From Ruania alba (GTDB lineage: Bacteria > Actinomycetota > Actinomycetes > Actinomycetales > Beutenbergiaceae): a stretch of DNA of 64,000 nt. Numbering within the stretch: position 1 is the first letter of the stretch; every line of letters starts with the position of its first letter. The notes beneath the pieces are model-generated. The model ran no database searches. It was not told where the DNA came from and saw nothing but the letters and a program-made list of their open reading frames with translations. Positions 34,048-42,602 of the stretch are shown one piece after another. The stretch covers positions 1,956,387 to 2,020,386 of the forward strand of contig NZ_FNTX01000001.1 in NCBI RefSeq assembly GCF_900105765.1. Direction: 5' to 3'. The position numbers were made by a program, and so were the translations under genes.

Positions 34048-35964
34048 GTGCGCCGAAAGCTTGCCCCGATCCTGGTCGCGCTGGGCGCGACCGCCGCCCT
34101 GGCTGCACCGGCCGCAGCTGCACCGGGCGCGCATCAGCCGATGACCCCGCTGCCGTCGACGGGAACCTCCCCCGTGGAACCACAGGCCGGCTTCCGCGTG
34201 CTGCCCTACCTGCAGGCGCCGTCGTCGGACTCGATGACCCTGGTGTGGATCAGCGAGTTGGACACTCCGGGCACGGTGACTGTCACCGGCCCCGGTGGAC
34301 GGCAGGAGTTGACCAGCGAGCCGGTGCATCTGGACCTGATGGAGTACTCCGACGCCGAGCTCGCCCAGACGATCGATGGACTCAATCAGGGCTCGTGGTT
34401 GCACTCCGACGCCAATTACCAGCATGTCGTCGAGATCGACGGGCTCCAGGCCGGCAAGTCCTATCGCTACACCGTCACCCAGGACGGCGTCGAGCACACG
34501 GCCCGATTCAGCACCGCCCCGGATGCCGAACGCTGGGACCACGTGCGGATGATGGCGTTCTCGGACACCGAGACCGAGCCCGCGGGGCGGATCGAGCACC
34601 GGGAGTGGGAGACCGCCCACGCCGGTCTCGCGGACGGTTCGGCCGAGCGCCCCGGCATCGACTCCCTCTGGGCGCAGCGGTACGGCACCGCGGTCCGCTA
34701 CGGCGAGGAGCTGGTGCGCTATCCGATGAACCAGGCCGACGCCCTTGACGCGAACATCGCCACCATCGCCGAGCAGGACCCGGACCTGCTGCTGATCGCC
34801 GGCGACCTCACCCAGGGTTCGGGTTACCAGCCCGCCTGGGACGAGTTCTGGCGGCACTTCGCCGGTGAGTCCAGCGACCTCGCCTCCAACGTTCCCCTGG
34901 TCACCGCGATCGGGAACTGGGAGACCTACGCGAGCATCAGCGGCGGCTACGGCACCCCGGAGGACCGCTCCCCGGTGGTGGTCGCCCGCAACCGCTACCT
35001 CGACTACATGGTCACCCCCGGCGACCCGGCGAACCCGCAGGTCCGCGATTCCTACTACCGCCTGGACCACGGCCCGGTGACGATCCTCACGCTGGACTCC
35101 ACGAACGGGCTCCCGGACGAGGACACCACCACCGGCATGCTCTCCGGTGAGGTGTTCTCCGGCGACGACACGAACCTGACCCCGGAGCGGATGTCCACCG
35201 ACACCCAGGGATCGTTCACCGCCGAGGAGTACGCCTCAGCGTTCGCGAACGTCTACGCCACCGACGCGAGCGAGTCCGACCTGCCGGACCTAGGCGAAGG
35301 CAGTGCCCAGTGGGAGTGGGCCCAGGCCCAACTCGCCGACGCCCGCGCCCAGGGTCAGGTGGTGCTCGTGCAGTTCCACCACGCCGCCTACTCCAGCGGC
35401 GTGCACGGCACCCCGCCGAACCACGAGTTCGCGGACAACCAGTCCGGCGTCGCGATGCGCGCGTACACCCCGATGTTCGAGGAGTACGGGGTGGCCGCCG
35501 TGATCAGCGGGCACGATGAGATGTTCGAACGCTCCTTCGTCGACTCCGACGGCGACGGCGTGGGTGTGCAGATGTACGACGTGGGTGTGGCCGCGGACGG
35601 ACTGCGCGGTGAGCAGCTGTACGAGACCGCCGACGGCACCTTCGAGCCGATCCGGTTCAACACCCACTCCGAGTGGATGGCCGCGGTGGACGAGCCGGAG
35701 TTGTGGGAGAACGACGCGAACGGCAACCCGCAACTGGTCGACGGCGGCCTGCACTACGGCCACCTCCAGCTCGATCTGGAGCGCACCCGGTGCGGCTCCG
35801 AACTGACGCTTACCCCGGTCTACCTGTTCCCGCAGATGGACGCCGAGTACACCGTCACCGGTACCGAGCGCCGCGTCTACGACGACGTCGTCACCCTGGA
35901 CCTGACCGCCGACGGCGAGGTCGTGGCCGACAACTCCTGCCAGGGCAACACCCACCGCAACTGA
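34048..35964 (+). CDS. Secreted calcineurin-like metallophosphoesterase
   Basis: This 638-residue protein has a Sec signal peptide (RRKLAPILVALGATAALAAPAAA, cleavage near 25). A fibronectin-like domain of the purple-acid-phosphatase type follows (about 50-165), then the metal-binding core: FSDTE (~173), AGDLTQG (~252), GNWE (~289), FHHAAYSSGVHG (~444) and SGHDEMFERS (~488). The usual GNHE and GHxH are changed to GNWE and GHDE. It likely hydrolyses phosphomonoesters or diesters outside the cell. The GTG at 34048 has GGGGAGA in front; longer readings disrupt the signal peptide. Confidence 0.88.
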   Translation: MRRKLAPILVALGATAALAAPAAAAPGAHQPMTPLPSTGTSPVEPQAGFRVLPYLQAPSSDSMTLVWISELDTPGTVTVTGPGGRQELTSEPVHLDLMEYSDAELAQTIDGLNQGSWLHSDANYQHVVEIDGLQAGKSYRYTVTQDGVEHTARFSTAPDAERWDHVRMMAFSDTETEPAGRIEHREWETAHAGLADGSAERPGIDSLWAQRYGTAVRYGEELVRYPMNQADALDANIATIAEQDPDLLLIAGDLTQGSGYQPAWDEFWRHFAGESSDLASNVPLVTAIGNWETYASISGGYGTPEDRSPVVVARNRYLDYMVTPGDPANPQVRDSYYRLDHGPVTILTLDSTNGLPDEDTTTGMLSGEVFSGDDTNLTPERMSTDTQGSFTAEEYASAFANVYATDASESDLPDLGEGSAQWEWAQAQLADARAQGQVVLVQFHHAAYSSGVHGTPPNHEFADNQSGVAMRAYTPMFEEYGVAAVISGHDEMFERSFVDSDGDGVGVQMYDVGVAADGLRGEQLYETADGTFEPIRFNTHSEWMAAVDEPELWENDANGNPQLVDGGLHYGHLQLDLERTRCGSELTLTPVYLFPQMDAEYTVTGTERRVYDDVVTLDLTADGEVVADNSCQGNTHRN

Positions 35965-35984
35965 TCACCCACCCAACCCCTCGT

Positions 35985-36040
35985 CGAGCGCAGGGTTGTG
36001 CGGCATCTGATGCATCAGATGCCGCAGAACGCTGCGCTCG
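35985..36040. terminator. 56-base palindrome, bidirectional terminator
   Basis: The arms 35985-36012 and 36013-36040 are complementary in 26 of 28 positions, with the centre TGATGCATCA and no loop. It lies between the convergent metallophosphoesterase and VOC genes (stops at 35964 and 36081), the expected place for a shared transcription terminator. Confidence 0.7.
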
Positions 36041-36080
36041 GCGGAGGGGCAGATCGAGCAGGGTTCGCCCGAGCGGTGCG

Positions 36081-36485
36081 TCAGGCGTCGGTGCCGGTCG
36101 GTCCGGACAGCCCCAGCACCACCCCACCGGGCGCCTGCACCAGCGCGATCCGTACCCCGGGCATGATGTCGTTCGGCTCGCCGATGGCCGTCGCACCGGC
36201 CTCGACCGCAGCCCGGAACGCGGCGTCGGTGTCGTCCACGTGCACGGTCGGCGTGGACCCGGGCGCTTCTCCGTCCTGGGTGCCGCGGATCCCGCCGCCG
36301 CCCTCGTCGGAGTAGGCGTACAGGTGGTAGGGCCCGGCCGGGCTCGGGAATGCCGGCTGGAACTGCCATCCGAACACCTGGGCCGCGAAGGCGCGGGTGG
36401 CCTCCGGGTCGTCACTGATGAGTTCGGTATGCGTGATGTGGCCGTGCAGGCCTGGCGTGTATTCGTGGGACGGTTGATCAGTCAT
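36081..36485 (-). CDS. VOC (glyoxalase/bleomycin resistance fold) protein
   Basis: This 134-residue single VOC unit shows HITHTELISDDPEATRAFAAQVFGWQF (first beta-alpha-beta) and TPTVHVDDTDAAFRAAVEAGATAI (second). The family uses a metal-dependent paired beta-alpha-beta-beta-beta fold for isomerase, dioxygenase or resistance functions; this one is unspecified. GGAGGAGAG precedes the ATG. A much longer frame on this strand runs opposite the CNNM gene and is rejected. Confidence 0.88.
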   Translation of the reverse strand: MTDQPSHEYTPGLHGHITHTELISDDPEATRAFAAQVFGWQFQPAFPSPAGPYHLYAYSDEGGGGIRGTQDGEAPGSTPTVHVDDTDAAFRAAVEAGATAIGEPNDIMPGVRIALVQAPGGVVLGLSGPTGTDA

Positions 36486-36702
36486 CGCTCTCCTCCCGAG
36501 GTGCTGTGACCACGATCGACTCGTGACGTCGTCAATTCTGATCGCGACGCCGGCAGTTATCCAGCACTGTGGGCCACGCGACCCGCGATCCCGGAGCCGC
36601 GCACGGTCCCTGACCGACTGGGTCGTCTCGCGCTTGTGCCTGGACGACGGGGCGTCGATCGCGCAGGATGGACTCCTGGAACGAGGAGAGGCACCACCAC
36701 AG
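36486..36702. other. 5' leader region of the CNNM operon
   Basis: No protein is recognisable here. The long spacer from the divergent VOC gene probably holds the promoter and leader RNA of the CNNM genes. Self-complementary GC-rich segments occur; I looked for the M-box core GGTGAGGC and did not find it. Confidence 0.35.
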
Positions 36703-36801
36703 ATGGAGTACGACAGTCCCGCGGCCGACCCGGCCGCCCACTGTCCTGACCACCGCAGCCTGACGATCCCGGCGAGCTCCACGGCGGTGATACCGGTATG
36801 A
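36703..36801 (+). CDS. Leader peptide (uORF) coupled to the CNNM gene
   Basis: This 32-codon ORF has GAGGAGAGG 11 bases before the ATG and a stop that overlaps the CNNM start (ATGA at 36798-36801). The peptide begins MEYDSPAADP, dense in acidic residues and proline, as in MgtL-type leaders where such starts make ribosomes fall off when magnesium is low. The CNNM gene itself lacks a good ribosome site, so its translation may depend on this ORF. Regulation by Mg is an inference. Confidence 0.5.
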   Translation: MEYDSPAADPAAHCPDHRSLTIPASSTAVIPV

Positions 36802-38168
36802 GTGTCCTGATGCTCCTCGTCGGCATCCTGGTGATCCTGGCGATCATCGCCGCGAACGGGTACTTCGTCGCCCAGGAGTTCGCCTACATGTCCGTGGACC
36901 GTTCCCGGCTCGGTGCCCGCGCCGAAGCCGGCGACAGCGCCGCGGCCCGCGCGCTCGCCGTCACCCGGCGCACCTCGTTCATGCTCTCCGGGGCCCAGCT
37001 GGGTATCACGGTCACCGGTCTGCTGATCGGCTACGTGGCCGAACCCCTGGTGGGTGAGGCACTCGGGGAACTCCTCGGTGGAGCCGGTGTACCGACCGCC
37101 GTCGGGATCTCGATCGGCACCGTCACCGCACTGGCCCTGTCCACCGTGGTGCAGATGATCTTCGGTGAGCTCTTCCCGAAGAACCTCGCGATCGCCAACC
37201 CGGAACCGTTGGCGTTGGCCCTCGCCAGGTCCACCAGGATCTATCTCAGCGTCTTCGGTTGGCTGATCACCGTGTTCGACCATGCCGCCAACGGCCTCCT
37301 CCGGCTGTTCCGGATGGAGCCGGTGCATGACCTGGACTCCTCGGCCACCCCGGACGATCTGGAGCACATCGTGGCCGACTCCCGGGAGAGCGGCGACCTG
37401 CCGGAGGAACTGTCCATCCTGCTGGACCGCATCCTCGACTTCCCGGACAGGGACGCGGAGCACGCGATGATCCCCCGCTCGCAGGTCGGGACGGTCCCCG
37501 TGCGCGCCACCATCGCCGACGTGCGCCAGCGGATGGCCACCGAGCACACGCGGTACCCGGTGGTCGACGATCACGACCAGGCGGTCGGGGTGGTCCAGCT
37601 CGGGGACCTGCTGGCCAGTAATCTTTCCGACGACGCCCCGGTCACCCGTCTGATGCGTGAACCGGTCCTGGTGCCCACAGCGATGACCCTGCCGGACGCC
37701 TTCACTCAGCTCACCCACGCTCATGACGAGCTCGCCTGCGTGATCGATGAGTACGGCGGGTTCACCGGAATCCTCACGATCGAGGACCTCGCCGAGGAAC
37801 TGGTCGGTGAGGTGACCGACGAGCACGACCCTGAGCAGGAGGGCACCATCACCGCCGAGGGTGAGACCACCTGGGTGATGGGCGGCGACGTCCACGTCGA
37901 CGAGGCGGAACGAGCGATCGGACACGATCTGCCGCAGGGCGACTACGAAACGGTGTCCGGGCTGTTGCTCGCCGAGCACGGGGCACTGCTGGCCCCTGGC
38001 GAGACGGTGCAGATCCTGCTCCCGCTCGACCCGGCAGACCTCGTCGAGGACGCTCCCGAACGCCACCTCATCCTGGCCGAGGTGATGGACGTCGAACGGA
38101 ACGTCCCGGCCACGGTCCGCCTCACCGTGCAGGTGCAGGACCCGTCCGAGGACGAGGGGGCACGCTGA
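36798..38168 (+). CDS. CNNM/CorC (hemolysin) family membrane protein
   Basis: This 456-residue protein has an N-terminal CNNM (DUF21) domain with about four membrane spans (MLLVGILVILAIIAANGYFV; FMLSGAQLGITVTGLLIGY). A tandem CBS pair follows (MIPRSQVGTVPVRATIADV; DELACVIDEYGGFTGILTIEDL), then a C-terminal CorC_HlyC domain (WVMGGDVHVDEAERAIG). Family members export Mg2+ or confer Mg/Co homeostasis. Its stop shares a base with the ATG of the second CNNM gene (TGATG), so the two probably form a heteromer. Confidence 0.92.
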   Translation: MSVLMLLVGILVILAIIAANGYFVAQEFAYMSVDRSRLGARAEAGDSAAARALAVTRRTSFMLSGAQLGITVTGLLIGYVAEPLVGEALGELLGGAGVPTAVGISIGTVTALALSTVVQMIFGELFPKNLAIANPEPLALALARSTRIYLSVFGWLITVFDHAANGLLRLFRMEPVHDLDSSATPDDLEHIVADSRESGDLPEELSILLDRILDFPDRDAEHAMIPRSQVGTVPVRATIADVRQRMATEHTRYPVVDDHDQAVGVVQLGDLLASNLSDDAPVTRLMREPVLVPTAMTLPDAFTQLTHAHDELACVIDEYGGFTGILTIEDLAEELVGEVTDEHDPEQEGTITAEGETTWVMGGDVHVDEAERAIGHDLPQGDYETVSGLLLAEHGALLAPGETVQILLPLDPADLVEDAPERHLILAEVMDVERNVPATVRLTVQVQDPSEDEGAR

Positions 38169-39199
38169 TGGACAACCCCGTGCTCGTGCTCGGCGTGACC
38201 GTGGCGATCATCGTGCTCAGCGCCCTGTTCGTGATCGTCGAGTTCTCCCTGCTGGGCGCGCGGCGGCACCGGCTGGAGGATGCGGCGGTCACCAGCCGGT
38301 CCGCCCGGGCGGCGCTGCGGTCGGTGAACGAGCTGACCGTGATGCTGGCCGGCGCCCAGCTCGGCATCACCGCCTGCACGTTCGCCCTCGGTGCCATCAC
38401 CAAACCGGCCGTCCACCACTGGTTCACACCGCTGTTCGAGACCTGGGGCATGCCGACGTGGACGGCCGATGCGGTGGCCTTCGCACTGTCCCTGCTGATC
38501 GTGACGTTCCTGCACCTCGTGGTGGGCGAGATGGCCCCGAAGTCGTGGGCGATCGCGCACCCAGAAGGGTCGGCGACGGCGATCGCAATCCCGGCTCGAG
38601 CGTTCATCTGGCTGTTCCGTCCGCTGCTGCTGTGGGTCAACATGATCGCGAACCGGCTCGTCGCTGCCACGGGCGTGACGCCGGTGAACCAGGCAGCCGT
38701 CGGCGGACAGGATGCAGCCACGATCCGCCACCTCGTGGAGCACTCCGCCGCAGTCGGCACGATCGAGCCGTCGTTCCGCACCCAGATCGCCCGAGCGATC
38801 GACCTGGACTCCCTCGAGATCGTGGACCTGATCCGCCCCGGGGCGATCCCCACCGCGGTACCGCCGAACGCGACGGTAGGCGATGTTCGCCAGGCCTCGA
38901 TCAGATCCGGCCACCTGCGGATCCTGGTCTACCGCGACGCGCCCGGCCGCCCCCAAGTGGTCCACGTGCGGGACACACTGCTCGAGGATTCCCGCCGGCC
39001 CGCGGCCGAGCTCTCCCGGGAACCACTCAGCCTGGACGGACAGACCCCGGTGCACGAGGTACTCGCGCTCATGCGTGATCACGGCGAACAGCTCGCGGTG
39101 GTGACCGAGGGCGAACGGTTCGTGGGAGTCGTCACGATCACCGACATCCTGCGCCGGGTGCTTCCCCGTGGGGGCGACGGTGCACCAGCACCGGCGTGA
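38168..39199 (+). CDS. CNNM-domain membrane protein, second subunit
   Basis: This 343-residue paralogue of the preceding protein has a CNNM membrane domain (VLGVTVAIIVLSALFVIVEFSLLGARRHRLE; VMLAGAQLGITACTFALGAI) and a reduced CBS pair (VDLIRPGAIPTAVP; LAVVTEGERFVGVVTITDI). It lacks the C-terminal CorC_HlyC domain. Paired CNNM genes of unequal length are common in actinomycetes. It is translated by termination-reinitiation from the first gene. Confidence 0.9.
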   Translation: MDNPVLVLGVTVAIIVLSALFVIVEFSLLGARRHRLEDAAVTSRSARAALRSVNELTVMLAGAQLGITACTFALGAITKPAVHHWFTPLFETWGMPTWTADAVAFALSLLIVTFLHLVVGEMAPKSWAIAHPEGSATAIAIPARAFIWLFRPLLLWVNMIANRLVAATGVTPVNQAAVGGQDAATIRHLVEHSAAVGTIEPSFRTQIARAIDLDSLEIVDLIRPGAIPTAVPPNATVGDVRQASIRSGHLRILVYRDAPGRPQVVHVRDTLLEDSRRPAAELSREPLSLDGQTPVHEVLALMRDHGEQLAVVTEGERFVGVVTITDILRRVLPRGGDGAPAPA

Positions 39200-39308
39200 G
39201 GCGCCCGGCGTTTCCCGACGCAACAGAGCGCGTACCGCTCGCACTGGACTTACTGTAACTCCGAGCGCGCTATCCGCGCGGGGATCACTACCGTCGAAGG
39301 AGATTCGC

Positions 39309-40247
39309 ATGGACACCACCATCGGGATCGTCTGGAACCCCACCAAGTGCGAGCGTTCGGACCTCGAGGATCCGGCACAGAAGGTGCTCGACGAGCAGGG
39401 CGCATCCGCCAGCCTCCACTGGTTCGAGACCACGGCCGAGGACCCCGGGCATGGCCCGGCCCGCGAGGCGCTCGAAGCAGGCTGCACCCTGGTGATCGCG
39501 GCCGGTGGGGACGGCACCGTCCGGGCCGTCGCCGAGGAGGTCGCCGGCACGGAGGCACACCTAGGGATCATCCCGCAGGGCACCGGGAACCTGCTGGCGC
39601 GCAACCTCGACATCCCGTTGGGAATCGATGCGGCCGTGGAACACGCGCTCACCCAGCCCGGTCGCGCGATCGACATGGGGTGGGCGGAGATGGAGATCGA
39701 CGGCGAACAGCAGACCCACGGTTTCCTGGTGATGGTCGGCTTCGGCGTGGACGCCCAGATGATCACCGAGACCGACGAGAACCTCAAGGACACGATCGGC
39801 TGGGTGGCCTACGCCGAGGCGATGGGCCGGGCGATCGCTGCCAGTGACCTGGTGGACCTCGAGCTGGGTATCGACGAGGCCGACCCGCAACAGGTGCAGG
39901 GCCACACCCTGCTCATCGCCAACTGCGGCACCATCACCGGCGGGATGCGGCTACTGCCCGACGCCCGCCCCGATGACGGCCTCCTCGACGTGCTGATGGT
40001 CAGCGCCGCCGGGATCACCGGGTGGGCCGACGCACTGAAGACCCTCACCTGGGACAACGGGCTCAAGCGCCTGCTCCCCGGCACCGACGACGAGGCGGCG
40101 ACCAGCGACAACGTGGCCCAGCACCAGGCCCACACCCTGCGGGTACGGCTCTCCAGCGCCCAGGCCGTCGAGATCGACGGCGAGGAGATCGGCGAGACCG
40201 CCACGGTGACCGCCCGCCTGGACTCGGGGGCGCTCACCGTGCGGTAG
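39309..40247 (+). CDS. Diacylglycerol kinase-family lipid kinase
   Basis: This 312-residue DAGK catalytic-domain protein resembles YegS/DgkB. The N-terminal WNPTK, the glycine-rich nucleotide motif AAGGDGTVRAVAEEV and GIIPQGTGNLLARNL are all present, with a C-terminal beta domain ending VEIDGEEIGET. It phosphorylates a lipid or lipid-like alcohol at the inner membrane face. GAAGGAG lies before the ATG; the upstream in-frame extension is rejected. Confidence 0.92.
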   Translation: MDTTIGIVWNPTKCERSDLEDPAQKVLDEQGASASLHWFETTAEDPGHGPAREALEAGCTLVIAAGGDGTVRAVAEEVAGTEAHLGIIPQGTGNLLARNLDIPLGIDAAVEHALTQPGRAIDMGWAEMEIDGEQQTHGFLVMVGFGVDAQMITETDENLKDTIGWVAYAEAMGRAIAASDLVDLELGIDEADPQQVQGHTLLIANCGTITGGMRLLPDARPDDGLLDVLMVSAAGITGWADALKTLTWDNGLKRLLPGTDDEAATSDNVAQHQAHTLRVRLSSAQAVEIDGEEIGETATVTARLDSGALTVR

Positions 40248-40261
40248 CGCTCAGGCGCGGC

Positions 40262-41773
40262 TCACGTCTCGCGCCAGTATTGGGTGAAGAGCGCCGGGTC
40301 CGGGTCGTAGGCCCACACCGCTCCGGAGGCGGCCATCGCGCTGCGCACCACCCGTCGATCGGCGAGACTCTGCCGGATCCGGTGCTCGATCCCGTCCGGG
40401 TCGAACCGATCGATGATGTCGGCTCGAGCACGTTGCACGGCATCGGCGTACCTCGGGTCCTCCGCCAGGTCGTGCCGCTCGTCCGGGTCGGTGGCGAGGT
40501 CGAACAGCTGGTGACCGTGGCCGTGCACGTAGATGTACTTGAGGTGGCCCTCGCGCCGCATCCAGCACGGTGCGTACACCCCCTCGGAGTGGTACTCCAC
40601 GAACACTGGTGCCGGTTCGGCAGTGTCCCCTCGCAGCTCGGCGAGCACACTGCGACCGTCTGGCCGTACTGGCTGCACGCCCACCAGTTCGCACACGGTC
40701 GGCACCAGGTCGATGAGCGAGACCGGGGTGCTGCTGGTGGTGCCGCTGGCCTGCACCGGGCCACCGCCGATGATCAGCGGCACCCGGGCGGACCATTCGT
40801 AGAAGGTGCGCTTCTGCACCATCCCTCGCTCGCCGAGCATGTCGCCGTGGTCACTGGTGAACACGATCAACGTGTCCTCGGCATGCCCGGTCTCTTCCAG
40901 CACGTCCAGCAGCTCACCGACCTTGTCGTCGATGTAGGTGACCAGCGCGTAGTAGGCGCGGCGCGTGCGCGCCACCTCCTCGGGGTCGGTGAGGTCCACC
41001 CCGTCCACGCCGTGCAGGGTGTCCACCCACTCGTCCATCGCCGAACGCGGCAGATCCTCATCCGCCGTCACCCGCACGGGCTCGGTGGCGACGTCGGCGT
41101 ACATGTCCCAGTACTTCTGCGGTGCCAGGAACGGCTCGTGCGGATGGTGGTAGGACGCCACCAGCAGGAACGGGTCGGACTCGGGCTCCGGGGTGGGCAC
41201 CTGCAGGGAGCCCCGCCGTGAGGTGCGCCGGGACCGCAGGTACTCCAGCGCCCGGTAGTGGGTCTCCTCATCGAACTGCAGCTGTTCAGTCCACTGCACC
41301 GGCCCTGAGCTGACGTAGTCGATCGCGATCGGCGGCCCGTCGGGATTGCCGGGGTGGACGAACCGCCCGACGGCGTCCCGATCCGGCGTCCAGGCCAGGG
41401 TGCTGGGGAACATGTCCGTGGTGAGCCGCTTCGCGAAGCCGTGCACCTGGTCGGCGCCGACGAAGTGCATCTTTCCGGCGAGGGCCGAGTCGTACCCGGC
41501 GGTACCGAGATAGTGCGGCAGCATCGGGATGTCCGAGGCGATCGGCGCGGCGTTGTCCCAGGCGCAGTTCGTGGAGGCGAACCGCCCGGAGAGCATCGAG
41601 CTGCGCGAGGGCGAGCACACCGGGACCGGGCAGTAGGCGGCGTCGAAGCGCACGCCCTGCTGGGCCAGCCGGTCCAGGTTCGGGGTGCGCACCACCGGGT
41701 GGCCGTACACGCCGGTCAGCTCGGCCACCATCTGGTCAGCCATGATGACGAGCACATTGGGACGGTCAGACAA
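40262..41773 (-). CDS. Sulfatase (type I, formylglycine-dependent)
   Basis: This 503-residue alkaline-phosphatase-fold sulfatase begins RPNVLVIMADQ, the first metal site. The formylglycine motif is VCSPSRSSMLSG, with Cys53 as the residue converted by a sulfatase-modifying enzyme (CxPxR). The metal-binding TSDHGDMLGERG supplies the Asp-His pair. I use the TTG at 41773 because GAGAGG sits at the right distance; the ATG at 41782 directly abuts that site. No signal peptide is seen, so it acts in the cytoplasm, consistent with the linked sulfonate/taurine-type importer. Confidence 0.92.
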   Translation of the reverse strand: MSDRPNVLVIMADQMVAELTGVYGHPVVRTPNLDRLAQQGVRFDAAYCPVPVCSPSRSSMLSGRFASTNCAWDNAAPIASDIPMLPHYLGTAGYDSALAGKMHFVGADQVHGFAKRLTTDMFPSTLAWTPDRDAVGRFVHPGNPDGPPIAIDYVSSGPVQWTEQLQFDEETHYRALEYLRSRRTSRRGSLQVPTPEPESDPFLLVASYHHPHEPFLAPQKYWDMYADVATEPVRVTADEDLPRSAMDEWVDTLHGVDGVDLTDPEEVARTRRAYYALVTYIDDKVGELLDVLEETGHAEDTLIVFTSDHGDMLGERGMVQKRTFYEWSARVPLIIGGGPVQASGTTSSTPVSLIDLVPTVCELVGVQPVRPDGRSVLAELRGDTAEPAPVFVEYHSEGVYAPCWMRREGHLKYIYVHGHGHQLFDLATDPDERHDLAEDPRYADAVQRARADIIDRFDPDGIEHRIRQSLADRRVVRSAMAASGAVWAYDPDPALFTQYWRET

Positions 41774-42602
41774 GACGAGCATCCTCTCGTGTGATGAGTT
41801 CAGTGAGCATGCGCAGCTGGGTCGCCGCCCGCTGCAGACCGGTCGCGGTCGGTGTGGCGGCCGCGACCTCACCGATCACCTCGACGACGATCGGTGCGTT
41901 CGGCCAGCGACGCGCCACCTGCCCGCACAACCCGGCCACGTCGAACGGTCCATCCAGGGGGAACGTGCGGTCGCGGTAGCCGAGCAGCTCCGGAACGGGA
42001 CGGTCATTGGCGTTGGAGACCTGGAAGGCGAGGACGTCCACGCCGTCGAGGTGACGCAGGTCCTCGAGGGACTGACCGGACCTGAAGAAGTGGAACGAGT
42101 CGAGCAGCACGCCGATCACGTCCTGGTCCAGGCGGGCCAGCACGGGGGCGAGCTGCTCGGCGCGGCGGAGCACCTCATGGTGACCGATCGGTTCGACGGC
42201 GAGCCGCAGGCCCGCCTCTCGTGCGATCGGTACGGCCCGGCGCAGCCCCGCGGTCACAGTGTCCGCGTCCCCGCCCGGCCGCATGAACGGCATCACGAAG
42301 AACTCCGCCCCGGCGGTGGCGGCGGCTTGCATCTCGCTTCGCATCCCCGCCCCCACCTGCTCGTCCCATTGCACGTGCCACCCGTGCAGAGCCTTCGTGG
42401 GTGAGACGCCGAGGAGGCGAACCCCCTGCTCACGCAGGGTGGCCGGGACGCCGTCGGGATCCTGCGCCAGCACCTCGCCGGTGAGCTCAACGCATCCCAG
42501 GCCGTGCCGGGCAGCGCCCTCGATCACCTCCACCGCGCTGGCCGCCGGGACCGTCTGGTTGTTGATGCCGGTCCGGGGGGCCAGGCGCGGCCGATCAGTC
42601 AT
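41766..42602 (-). CDS. Sugar phosphate isomerase/epimerase-like TIM barrel
   Basis: This 278-residue xylose-isomerase-like TIM barrel has GLRLAVEPIGHHEVL (metal-binding Glu), IGVLLDSFHFFRSGQ (Asp and His) and VDVLAFQVSNANDRP. It resembles hydroxypyruvate isomerase and inosose-dehydratase relatives, but the exact reaction is unclear. It overlaps the solute-binding protein gene by eight bases and the sulfatase gene by eight. It probably processes the carbon skeleton released by the sulfatase. Confidence 0.85.
   Translation of the reverse strand: MTDRPRLAPRTGINNQTVPAASAVEVIEGAARHGLGCVELTGEVLAQDPDGVPATLREQGVRLLGVSPTKALHGWHVQWDEQVGAGMRSEMQAAATAGAEFFVMPFMRPGGDADTVTAGLRRAVPIAREAGLRLAVEPIGHHEVLRRAEQLAPVLARLDQDVIGVLLDSFHFFRSGQSLEDLRHLDGVDVLAFQVSNANDRPVPELLGYRDRTFPLDGPFDVAGLCGQVARRWPNAPIVVEVIGEVAAATPTATGLQRAATQLRMLTELITREDARLV

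Noticed and set aside
36486-36702. M-box magnesium riboswitch upstream of the CNNM genes
   Set aside because: A GAGAGGCACC segment looked suggestive, but the conserved M-box core and its partner helices are not recognisable.
36081-38066. 661-codon minus-strand frame that would fuse a long protein to the VOC gene
   Set aside because: The upstream part lies opposite the CNNM gene and is Asp/Gly/Arg-rich shadow sequence; the VOC start at 36485 has a strong ribosome site.
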